In this document: positions 35,978 to 43,749 of the stretch, one piece after another
How the letters are laid out: every line of letters begins with the position of its first letter
How positions within the stretch are numbered: the first letter of the stretch is position 1
Origin: Gp6-AA40 sp036802945
GTDB taxonomy: Bacteria > Acidobacteriota > Vicinamibacteria > Vicinamibacterales > UBA2999
Assembly: GCA_036802945.1 (NCBI GenBank)
Contig: DAIRVG010000016.1
Span: 1 to 64,000 of the forward strand
Direction of reading: 5' to 3'
DNA length: 64,000 nucleotides
Notes under the pieces: model-generated
What the model was told of the DNA's origin: nothing
Databases searched by the model: none
The model's input: the letters and a program-made list of their open reading frames with translations, nothing else
Translations under genes and position numbers: made by a program

Positions 35978-37117
35978 CTACAGTCCGAGAGCCTTGGCGA
36001 TCAGGGTGCGCTGAATGTCAGACGTCCCCGAATAGATTCCGCTGCCGACGGCATCCCGAAGGTCCCTCTCGACCTGCTGTTCCGTCATGTAGCCGTATCC
36101 CCCGAAGGTCTGGATCGCATCCAGACTCGACTGAATGAAGCATTGCGAGACATGGAGCTTGGCCATCGCCGCTTCGAGCATGGCCGGCTCCTTCCGATCC
36201 TTCAGCTCGCCGATCCGGAAGACGAGAGATCGGCACGTCTCGAGCCGCACCTTCATGTCGACGATGCGGTTGGCGACTGACTGGTTCTTTCCGATCGGCA
36301 GACCGAACTGTTTGCGCTCGCGCGCATGACGGATGCACTCCTCGAGCTGTCTTCGCATGACCCCGAGACAGCTCGCCAGGATGCACCCGCGCTCCCATTC
36401 CATCGAGCACTCGAAGACGTCGACGCCGCGTCCCTCTCGGCCCAGACGGTTGGCCAGTGGGACTCGGCAATCCTCGAAGATCAGTTCGGCCATCGGCGAC
36501 GTGCGCAAGCCCATCTTGTGCAGCTTGCCTCCGACCGTCATCCCCGGCGTGCCGCGCTCGATGATGAACGCCGTGATCCCCATCGCACCGAGCGCCGGAT
36601 CGATGGTCGCGTACGCCACGACGAGATCGGCGACGGTCGCGTTTGTCACGAACATCTTCGTGCCGTTCAGGACATACGCATCGCCGTCACGAACGGCGCG
36701 CGTACGCATCGAGAAGATGTCGGACCCCGCCCCGTACTCGGTCGCGGCATTCGCGCCGATTCGGGTCCCATCGCACAACCCCGGTAGATACGCGGCCTTC
36801 TGCGCATCGCTGCCGTACACGAGGATCGGAATTGAGTTGGTCCAGAGATGCGCGTTGAGCGAGAACAACAGGCCCTGGTCCCGGGTGCCGTAGCCAAGCC
36901 CCTCCATGACCGCGAGCAGCGAAGCGAGGCCGAGCCCAAGACCTCCATACTCCTGGGGGATCGGCATCCCAAGCACACCAAAGTCGGCGCACGCTCGCCA
37001 CGCCTCGACGTTGAACGTCTCGGCCGCGTCAGCCGCGATGACGTCGTATGCCAGCATCTTGCGCGCGAAGGCGATGGCTGATTGCTGCAGCCGCCGCTGC
37101 TCCTCGGTCATGTCCAT
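35978..37117 (-). CDS. Acyl-CoA-dehydrogenase-family flavoprotein, possible prolyl-carrier-protein dehydrogenase
   Basis: 379 residues, full-length ACAD fold with FAD-binding segments (TEYGAGSDIFSMRT, MGLRTSP, QTFGGYGYMTE). The Glu used in medium-chain enzymes is Ser here (IYSGTSDIQR). A Glu lies instead at 242 (MEWERG), the position used by isovaleryl-CoA dehydrogenases and, as I recall, by prolyl-carrier-protein dehydrogenases such as PltE/CloN3. Next to a prolyl-type adenylation enzyme and a carrier protein, it could oxidise prolyl-S-carrier to pyrrolyl-2-carboxyl-S-carrier. The ATG at 37117 was chosen for the MDMTEEQ start; the frame extends upstream into the FemAB-like gene. Desaturation of another acyl-carrier is the alternative. 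Confidence 0.9.
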   Translation of the reverse strand: MDMTEEQRRLQQSAIAFARKMLAYDVIAADAAETFNVEAWRACADFGVLGMPIPQEYGGLGLGLASLLAVMEGLGYGTRDQGLLFSLNAHLWTNSIPILVYGSDAQKAAYLPGLCDGTRIGANAATEYGAGSDIFSMRTRAVRDGDAYVLNGTKMFVTNATVADLVVAYATIDPALGAMGITAFIIERGTPGMTVGGKLHKMGLRTSPMAELIFEDCRVPLANRLGREGRGVDVFECSMEWERGCILASCLGVMRRQLEECIRHARERKQFGLPIGKNQSVANRIVDMKVRLETCRSLVFRIGELKDRKEPAMLEAAMAKLHVSQCFIQSSLDAIQTFGGYGYMTEQQVERDLRDAVGSGIYSGTSDIQRTLIAKALGL

Positions 37118-37133
37118 GTCGTCGGGCCCGGGC

Positions 37134-38219
37134 TCAAGGTATGTTCCGGACCAGCATCGGTCCGAACCGGTTCGCCGCCCACAACGGCAAGCGTTTCCAC
37201 GCCCGGATGGCGACGCCGAACTTGGGATTCGACGTTCCCTGGTCCGGCGGCACCTGCCCCTTAAGCAGCACATATTCCCAGTGCAGCGGCGTTGCCCGCG
37301 CTCCCCACTGAACTTTGAAATGATGCGTGCCGCTGTCAGGGCTCGATCGACCGAAATCGAACACACGCGCGCCAGTTGTCGATGCCCGCTCCAGCATCGT
37401 CCAGTACAACAGCATGTTCGGGCACTGCTGACGGTACTCGCGAAGGGATGAGGCCCACGGCACGAGGACCGTGTCTCCGTGCCGGATGGCGATCGCGGCG
37501 GCCACGGTGATATTGCCCGAGCGCACCGTGTACACCTGTGCCGCGTCCGGGAAGAGCCGCAGCGTTTCGGAAAACAGTCGCTTCGCGTAAACCGGCGTGC
37601 CGAGGTCGCGCATATTTCGCGCGAACACTTCGTAGAATTGATCGACGAGCTCTCCGCCGCCCGTTGCGCTTGTGAGGCCGTCCTTCTGAGCCTTCCGTAC
37701 TTGGTTTCGCACCTTCCGATCGATCTGCGCCCAGAGCTCTTCGGAGGTGCCCGGGAGTGATCGACTCAGTCCGAGCTTGTGCTGCCGATAGGGCAGATCA
37801 GGCAGTTGACGCTCGTGGTGCCGCAGCTCGATATGAGAGGCACGAAATCCCAGAGCGAGCCCGCGCGCGTGATCGATGAGTGCATTGATCACCAGGGGAT
37901 CTGCAGCCAGCACACCTCCATAGTTCAGAAAAGGAAGCGAGACCATAAAGCGGCCGAACAATCTCGATTGAAAGCGAATCAAGGGCAAGACGCCCACGAC
38001 ATCCGTTCCACGACGAGCGGCCAGGTACGCAGGGTGGTGTCCAAAAACGTCCCGCACAATTTGGCCCCAGGACCAAAGGTGATCGACGCTGCTCCCGGGA
38101 TAGTTCAGGACGAATTCATCCCATTCCTTCCCTGAAGTTTCCTCGGACACAGTGACGACGACATCCTCACTGGCCGGTGGAACTGCAATCGCGGCATTGA
38201 ATTGTTGGTGGGTCCGCAT
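37134..38219 (-). CDS. FemAB-like GNAT protein of exosortase-A-type EPS loci
   Basis: 361 residues with two GNAT-like halves. The N-terminal part contains YPGSSVDHLWSWGQI and YLAARRGTDVVGVLPLI; the C-terminal part has the acceptor segment NMLLYWTMLERASTTGARVF and DFGRSSPDSGTHHFK. This pattern matches the FemAB-type family that co-occurs with exosortase A (TIGR03019 as I recall). FemAB relatives transfer aminoacyl groups; the substrate here is unknown. It is 17 bp before the acyl-CoA-dehydrogenase-like gene, so it may take part in the decoration module. The start is ATG at 38217-38219. Confidence 0.85.
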   Translation of the reverse strand: MRTHQQFNAAIAVPPASEDVVVTVSEETSGKEWDEFVLNYPGSSVDHLWSWGQIVRDVFGHHPAYLAARRGTDVVGVLPLIRFQSRLFGRFMVSLPFLNYGGVLAADPLVINALIDHARGLALGFRASHIELRHHERQLPDLPYRQHKLGLSRSLPGTSEELWAQIDRKVRNQVRKAQKDGLTSATGGGELVDQFYEVFARNMRDLGTPVYAKRLFSETLRLFPDAAQVYTVRSGNITVAAAIAIRHGDTVLVPWASSLREYRQQCPNMLLYWTMLERASTTGARVFDFGRSSPDSGTHHFKVQWGARATPLHWEYVLLKGQVPPDQGTSNPKFGVAIRAWKRLPLWAANRFGPMLVRNIP

Positions 38220-38228
38220 ACATGTGCT

Positions 38229-39392
38229 CTAGACAGCCGCCGTCGTGAGCGCCGGGAGCGGAACTTCCGCGGCAGGTATGGCACCACGAATCCCCACCGG
38301 AGCGTTTAGGAACCGCCGCTCCACGATCTGGTAGAACGCACGGCCGACGATCAGCGAGGCCGCCACGGAAACAGGAACGGTGATGGCGAGCGTCCCGAAC
38401 CCGGTTTGAATTCCGGACTCATAGAGCCATTGACTGATCGCCTTCACGACCAGTTGGTGGACAAGATAGAGGCTGTAACACATCTGCCCACACCAGATCA
38501 GCGGCACTGCGAGTCGCGATTGAACGATCGCCCGATCGTGACGATGCAGCGCGAGGAGGACGCCCGAAAAGCAGAATGCTAAGGCGCCCCCAGGTACTCC
38601 GAGCGGCCCGGCCGCAATCGCAGCGGCGCCTAGGACCACGTACGAAAGCGGCCGCATGCGCTCTGAACCATAGTTGACTGCGTAGTAGACGAGGATCCCT
38701 GCGGCGAACGTCAGCCAACTGCCGTCGAAGAAGAAACCCCCGATATCGATATGCGCCGCCTGTGCGGCAAGCATGACAGCGACGGTGAGTGCGGTGACGG
38801 CGACGGCGCCGCTGAATAACCGCCGCGGCACCAGGAGCAGCGCGCCGGTCACGGCGTAGAACTGCTCCTCGTAGCAGAGCGTCCATGCCTGTCCCGGAAA
38901 ATGTCCCCGCGGGCCGCCACCCACGTGATACCGCCATGTTTCTGTCAGCGTGACGTTTCCAAGCCACTGCCAGGGCGAGTACCACCACGGGCGAAGCTGC
39001 GACCACGGTTCCGCGCTTAGAAGCCCCGGTGAGACGACAACATCCACGACGGCGAAGAACACCACCGCCAGCGCGATGACGATCCAGAGGGGTGGATAGA
39101 TTCGACGAAACCGACGTAGAAAATAGAGACGGACGGCGGATTGATGACGGCGGGCGCTGTCTGAGGCAGCGGCAATGCAGTAACCGCTGATCACGAAAAA
39201 CAGAAATACCCCGACGTTGAGTTGATTCAGCACTCCCAGAATTGCGGAGGTCACCTGGTTATCGTTCGCCCGCGGACCGCTGACGTACACGATCGCCGAG
39301 TGATACAGCACGACGAAAATGCAGGCGACGCCGCGCCACAGATCAAGAGATTGGTAACGCGGAGATCGAGGTTGGGCGCTGAGTACCGTCAT
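38229..39392 (-). CDS. Acyltransferase 3 family membrane protein
   Basis: 387 residues, about 10 transmembrane helices. Family marks: YQSLDLWRGVACIFVVLYHS, FFVISGYCI, RRFRRIYPPLW, QAWTLCYEEQFY and CYSLYLVHQLV. It would acylate a sugar hydroxyl on the periplasmic side. The ATG at 39390-39392 is preceded by AGGGGACG, a good ribosome-binding site, and is preferred to an upstream in-frame start. Paralogue of 25887-27098, implying two different acylation positions or donors in the same pathway. Confidence 0.93.
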   Translation of the reverse strand: MTVLSAQPRSPRYQSLDLWRGVACIFVVLYHSAIVYVSGPRANDNQVTSAILGVLNQLNVGVFLFFVISGYCIAAASDSARRHQSAVRLYFLRRFRRIYPPLWIVIALAVVFFAVVDVVVSPGLLSAEPWSQLRPWWYSPWQWLGNVTLTETWRYHVGGGPRGHFPGQAWTLCYEEQFYAVTGALLLVPRRLFSGAVAVTALTVAVMLAAQAAHIDIGGFFFDGSWLTFAAGILVYYAVNYGSERMRPLSYVVLGAAAIAAGPLGVPGGALAFCFSGVLLALHRHDRAIVQSRLAVPLIWCGQMCYSLYLVHQLVVKAISQWLYESGIQTGFGTLAITVPVSVAASLIVGRAFYQIVERRFLNAPVGIRGAIPAAEVPLPALTTAAV

Positions 39393-39402
39393 CCACGTCC
39401 CC

Positions 39403-40323
39403 TCACCAGGAGTACGGGAGCGACAGCGCAAACCTGTTATCCCGCGCGACCTCGAGTCGGACGCTCGCCACGAGTGCCTGCATCGTGTCGAAACGGAAAT
39501 CGGTCAGCAACTGGCGGAGTCGAGCCTCCGTATGCGCAAGGTTGCGGTAGTGGCGGAAACGTCCCAGCCGGCCCGCCTTCAATCGAGGCTGCTCCGGGTC
39601 GATTTCCCACGGGTGCAGATAGAACACCGCAGGCCGGTGTTCCAGCTCGTTCACGCGGTTGATACCCCAGCGCGTCCACCAGTACGGCAGGATGCGGAAG
39701 TATCCGCCGCCTGCGACTGGCAGATTCAATGAGCCCGCGCGCGTGGTCGAACCTGGCACCTCGATGAGGTTCCCGGCCGGGCGATCCACGCGATAGGGCA
39801 CGCGGTCCGATACCGGAATGCCGTACCGATCGTGGCGAATCGGGAAGATGCTCGAATCGTACTGGTAACCCTCCTCAATCAACACATCCAGCGCCCACAG
39901 CGATCGAGGTGTGATCGAATAGCTTGGCGCGCGGTATCCGAGCACCGTTCGCCCGCACGCGTCCTCCAGGATCGCCTTTGCGCGCTTCACGTCATCGCGG
40001 AATGCGGTTCGTGTCTGGTCGTACACCAACCGGTGCGCGTACCCGTGAGACGCGACTTCATGCCCGCGCCTGGCGATCTCGAGCACCAGGTCGGGGTGCC
40101 TTTCGCCGACCCACGCGAGAACGAAGAACGTGCTGCGGACATCGAACTCGTCGAAGATGTCGAGCAGTCGCTCCGTGTTCGCGCGGACGCGGCTCTCCAT
40201 CGACTCCCACGATGAACGAGGCACGATGCCGTCGAAGACGCTGACGTGGAAGTAGTCTTCGACATCCACGCTCATGGCGTTGATGATGGGGTGCGCGCCA
40301 GGTTGCCCGTGGTTCGCGGTCAC
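39403..40323 (-). CDS. Polysaccharide deacetylase, exosortase-A-locus type (NodB plus DUF3473)
   Basis: 306 residues. The NodB domain has MSVDVEDYF (catalytic Asp and metal Asp), EVASHGYAH (HxxxH metal site) and GYRAPSYS. The C-terminal part FYLHPWEIDPEQPR is typical of DUF3473, the form found in exosortase-A EPS loci (TIGR03006 as I recall). It would remove N-acetyl groups from the lipid-linked or secreted polymer. The start is GTG at 40321-40323, almost touching the stop of the sugar transferase. Confidence 0.93.
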   Translation of the reverse strand: MTANHGQPGAHPIINAMSVDVEDYFHVSVFDGIVPRSSWESMESRVRANTERLLDIFDEFDVRSTFFVLAWVGERHPDLVLEIARRGHEVASHGYAHRLVYDQTRTAFRDDVKRAKAILEDACGRTVLGYRAPSYSITPRSLWALDVLIEEGYQYDSSIFPIRHDRYGIPVSDRVPYRVDRPAGNLIEVPGSTTRAGSLNLPVAGGGYFRILPYWWTRWGINRVNELEHRPAVFYLHPWEIDPEQPRLKAGRLGRFRHYRNLAHTEARLRQLLTDFRFDTMQALVASVRLEVARDNRFALSLPYSW

Positions 40324-40324
40324 C

Positions 40325-41725
40325 CTAGGCCCCTTTTTGCCGCAGCACCGTCTTGACGGTGTTCAGCATGATGAAAAGATCAAGGGCCACTGACAGATTC
40401 TTGATGTAGAAGAGGTCGTACTGGAGCTTCTGCAGCGCATCTTCCACGCTGGCACCGTACGTGTAGCGCACCTGCGCCCAGCCGGTGAGGCCAGGTCTGA
40501 CGATATGGCGCTGACCGTAGAACGGAATCTGACGAGTGAGCTCGGTGACGAACTCGGGGCGTTCGGGCCGCGGCCCCACAAAGCTCATGTCGCCGTTGAG
40601 CACGTTCCAGAGCTGCGGGAGCTCGTCGAGGCGCGCGCGGCGCAGCAGCAATCCCACTGCGGTGACACGCGAGTCTCCGGACTTTGACGCCCACACCGGT
40701 CCGGTAGTCGCTTCCGCGTTTTCCTGCATCGAACGGAACTTGTGGAGCGTGAAGATGCGGCCGTGCAAGCCGACGCGCTGCTGGTGATACAGCACCGCGC
40801 CGCGCGAGGTCAGCCTGATCGCCAGCGCAACCAGTGCCATGACCGGTGCCGCGATCACCAGTCCGACGCCGGCGACGAAGATATCGAGCGATCGTTTGCT
40901 CGCAGACACCACACGACTCTTGCGGAAGCCTGGAGAAAAGATCAGCCAGCTTGGCCGGAGATTCTCGACCGCGATCTTGCCCGTGTATTCCTCGTACACC
41001 GAGGCAAGGTGATCGAAGGACACTCCGTCGAGCTTCATCTCGAGCAGTTTGTCCATCGGGAGCTTTCCGCGGGCGTCGGCGAGGCTCACGACGACGCGGT
41101 CAACCGATCGCGCGCGAACGATAGAGGGGATGTCTTCGAGCGTGCCGATGACGCCAGGGTTGAGAATCGGCGCGCCGACCCGGGCCGGATCCGGATCGAT
41201 GAACCCGACAATCTCAACGCCAAGCTCGTAGCGACGCTCGAACATCTCGCGCGCCAGGGTGACCGCGGCACCATTCGTGCCGACGAGGAGAAGGCGCTCG
41301 CGCGGTCCGACCTGACCGCTCATCCACTCGAAACCGATTCTCCAGCCGAGGACGAGAACGATCACAAGGGATGCGGCAATCACGAAGACCCCGCGGCCGA
41401 TGATCAGCGTCGGAAACCAGAAATAGAGCGCAGCCAGGATGAACGACGCCGATGACAGCGCCTGCAGCATGCGCGTGAAGAGCTCGCGCCGGTCGGCGAG
41501 GTGGCGCAGATCGTACAGGTCCGCGTAGTACAGGCACATCTGCGAGACGAACGCGATCAACAGGGCTTTCGCCGCGCCGTTCTCGATAATGAGCACGTCG
41601 CGTGCGCCGAGGTACCCAAGCCGGACGTACGCCGCCACGACGACCGCAAAGGCAATGAGCAACGTGTCGCACGCAATCAGGACGAACGCGCGGGTCGTCA
41701 GATTGCGTACGAAGATACGGATCAT
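40325..41725 (-). CDS. Undecaprenyl-phosphate sugar-1-phosphate transferase (initiating enzyme, TIGR03013-like)
   Basis: 466 residues. Four to five N-terminal helices, a Rossmann-like middle domain (RLLLVGTNGAAVTLAREMF), then the catalytic bacterial sugar transferase domain with a membrane re-entrant helix (KRSLDIFVAGVGLVIAAPVM), KFRSMQENAE, RRARLDELPQLWNVL and VGPRPERPEFV. It transfers a sugar phosphate from a UDP-sugar to undecaprenyl phosphate, the first committed step of EPS synthesis. Its stop lies directly next to the deacetylase start, and its own start overlaps the BY-kinase stop. The initial sugar is usually glucose in this family; that is inference. Confidence 0.93.
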   Translation of the reverse strand: MIRIFVRNLTTRAFVLIACDTLLIAFAVVVAAYVRLGYLGARDVLIIENGAAKALLIAFVSQMCLYYADLYDLRHLADRRELFTRMLQALSSASFILAALYFWFPTLIIGRGVFVIAASLVIVLVLGWRIGFEWMSGQVGPRERLLLVGTNGAAVTLAREMFERRYELGVEIVGFIDPDPARVGAPILNPGVIGTLEDIPSIVRARSVDRVVVSLADARGKLPMDKLLEMKLDGVSFDHLASVYEEYTGKIAVENLRPSWLIFSPGFRKSRVVSASKRSLDIFVAGVGLVIAAPVMALVALAIRLTSRGAVLYHQQRVGLHGRIFTLHKFRSMQENAEATTGPVWASKSGDSRVTAVGLLLRRARLDELPQLWNVLNGDMSFVGPRPERPEFVTELTRQIPFYGQRHIVRPGLTGWAQVRYTYGASVEDALQKLQYDLFYIKNLSVALDLFIMLNTVKTVLRQKGA

Positions 41726-42684
41726 GACTTCGCGACTGTCTCCGGCGCGGCGCCGTAATAGTAGTTCTGGTAGTAGCCGTACCCGCCGGCGTTGGTCGAT
41801 GTCGTCGAGCGGTTCAGGACCGCGCCCAGGATCCGGTCCTGTCCCAGCGCGTCCATGGCCCGCTTCACCAGGTAATGGGGTGTCGATCCTGCCTTGACGA
41901 CCAGCAGCGCACCGTCAGTCATCGACGAGAGGAGGTGTGCGTCCGGGAGCAGCGCCACGGGAGGGGTGTCGATGATGACCCAGTCGAACGATCCACGTGC
42001 TTCCTGCAGGAGCCGGCGCATCCGATCCGAGGTAAGGCGCGCCATCGGATCCGACGTCGCCCTCCCGGCCGGCAGAATCGCCAGCCGCGCCGACACCTGC
42101 CGCAGGGCCATTTTGTGTTCTTGTTCAGCCGCAAGGCCGTCACTCAATCCGCTGGTGTTGTCCACCCTGAACACTGAATGCAACGTCGGACGGCGGAGGT
42201 CGGCGTCGATCAGAAGCACGTTCCGGTGATAGGACTCGCTGAACGTGAGCGCCAGGTTGGCCGACGTCAGCGTCTTCCCCTCGCCGGGCACGGCGCTGCT
42301 GAGCATGATGACGCTCAAGCCGGTTGAGAGCTGGCTATGGTGCAGAATCGCCGCGAGACGACGATATTGCTCGCGGCAGACGGGCGCCATATTGTGATCG
42401 ATGACGATCTTCTCGGCGAGGGCGACATTGACCCGCTCGAACAGATCGGCCGACGTCGCCTCTTGCACCGCAGGTACGGGGCGGACAGGTTCAAGCGCGG
42501 GAGGATTCTCGGCGACCGGCTTGCGGGGGCGCCGGTGCTCACGCATCTCTATCGGAAACGGCTCCTCGGCGAGCGTGTTGATGTCCAGATCGGAGACCTG
42601 GGACGACGGTTCGCTTGCCAGTGCCGGTCCGCCGTTCGGTCCCTGCTCCAGCGCACGGCGGAGTGCCTCGTCGACTCGACTCAT
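41722..42684 (-). CDS. BY-type tyrosine kinase / EPS-locus ATPase (CpsD/CapB-like)
   Basis: 320 residues. Walker A is SSAVPGEGKTLTSAN, Walker A' is LLIDADLRRP and Walker B is WVIIDTPPV. The C-terminus has a tyrosine cluster (GGYGYYQNYYYG), the usual autophosphorylation tail. I prefer the ATG at 42682-42684 (MSRVDEALRRA, the family's common beginning) over a GTG twelve bases earlier. It should work with the Wzz-like protein at 43750-45318 to control chain length, and the ATPase gene next to it is typical of exosortase-A loci. Confidence 0.92.
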   Translation of the reverse strand: MSRVDEALRRALEQGPNGGPALASEPSSQVSDLDINTLAEEPFPIEMREHRRPRKPVAENPPALEPVRPVPAVQEATSADLFERVNVALAEKIVIDHNMAPVCREQYRRLAAILHHSQLSTGLSVIMLSSAVPGEGKTLTSANLALTFSESYHRNVLLIDADLRRPTLHSVFRVDNTSGLSDGLAAEQEHKMALRQVSARLAILPAGRATSDPMARLTSDRMRRLLQEARGSFDWVIIDTPPVALLPDAHLLSSMTDGALLVVKAGSTPHYLVKRAMDALGQDRILGAVLNRSTTSTNAGGYGYYQNYYYGAAPETVAKS

Positions 42685-42695
42685 TGGTACTCTCA

Positions 42696-43742
42696 CTAAC
42701 CTCTGAAAAAGGAGAATCGGCGGCGCTTGGGGCCGGGTGCTTCGCCGACGCTGACGTTGGTGTCCGATCGTTCTGCCGCGGATCCCTCTGCGACGCCGGC
42801 GTCACCGGCGAGCGCCTTGATTGGCGCCAAGGACGAGAGCAGGCGTTGCGGTCCGGCGGTTTCGGCGATGGCATCGCCCGTGACCACCGGCGCTTCCGCA
42901 GGGGCCTGAACATCTGGAGTCGCGTCCGTGCCTTCCTGCAGGTCGAAGTCCCGACAGACATCGAGCACCGTCTGCCGCGTGACAGGGCGTTCCCCCACCG
43001 CGAACGCGCTCAGCAGCGCGTTGTCGGCGACCACATTGATCGTGCGCGGAATGCCGCCCGAGCGCTCGTGAATCAGCGTCACGGCCTCCCTGGTAAAGAC
43101 CTGGGCGCCAACGCCGCCTGCCGCGCGAATGCGTCCGGCGAGATAGGCCGCGGTCTCCGCCAGGCTGAGAACGCCCAGCTCGCACCGCAGCGCCACGCGC
43201 TGTTTCAGTTGCCGTAGAGAATCGTCGTTGAGGCGTTCGCTGAGCTCCGGCTGGCCGGCGATGATGACCGACAGCAGCTTCTCCTCGTTCGTCTCGATGT
43301 TGGCGAGCAGCCGGACCTCCTCGAGCAGGTCGCGCGGCAGGCTCTGTGCCTCGTCGATGATCAGCACGGTGGTTTCACCCGCCTCGCGCCGCTGCAGCAG
43401 GAGCGCTTCGAGCTCGTGCAGGAGAGTCGCCTTCGAGACGCGTGCGTGATCGCTCAGCTCAAACTTGGTTGCCAGCATCTCGACGAACTCGTCGCGGGTC
43501 AGCGCAGGGTTCGGAATGTGGACGCACCACACGCGTGTGGGCTGACGCTCAATGGCGGTACGAATCACCGTCGTCTTGCCGGTGCCTGCCTCGCCCAGCA
43601 GCATCGTGATCCCCTTCCGGCTGAGGATCCCGTATTCCACATTGCTCAGCGCCTCCCGGTGAGCCGGCGTCATCACGACGAAGCGCGGATTTGGCGTGAG
43701 GTCGAAAGGGCGCTCACGAAGACCGAAGAATTGCTCGTACAT
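42696..43742 (-). CDS. AAA ATPase of EPS/secretion locus (ExeA/MshM-like, TIGR03015 type)
   Basis: 348 residues. It begins MYEQFFGLRERPFDLTPNPR, the standard opening of this ATPase group. Walker A is GEAGTGKTT, Walker B is VLIIDEAQSL, and sensor residues are in GQPELSERL. The C-terminal 90 residues are low-complexity Ala/Pro ending in a basic RRRFSFFRG. The ATG at 43742 was chosen on this opening. These proteins are consistently found beside the kinase and chain-length genes in exosortase-A EPS loci; the exact role is unclear. Confidence 0.92.
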   Translation of the reverse strand: MYEQFFGLRERPFDLTPNPRFVVMTPAHREALSNVEYGILSRKGITMLLGEAGTGKTTVIRTAIERQPTRVWCVHIPNPALTRDEFVEMLATKFELSDHARVSKATLLHELEALLLQRREAGETTVLIIDEAQSLPRDLLEEVRLLANIETNEEKLLSVIIAGQPELSERLNDDSLRQLKQRVALRCELGVLSLAETAAYLAGRIRAAGGVGAQVFTREAVTLIHERSGGIPRTINVVADNALLSAFAVGERPVTRQTVLDVCRDFDLQEGTDATPDVQAPAEAPVVTGDAIAETAGPQRLLSSLAPIKALAGDAGVAEGSAAERSDTNVSVGEAPGPKRRRFSFFRG

Positions 43743-43749
43743 CGATTCC

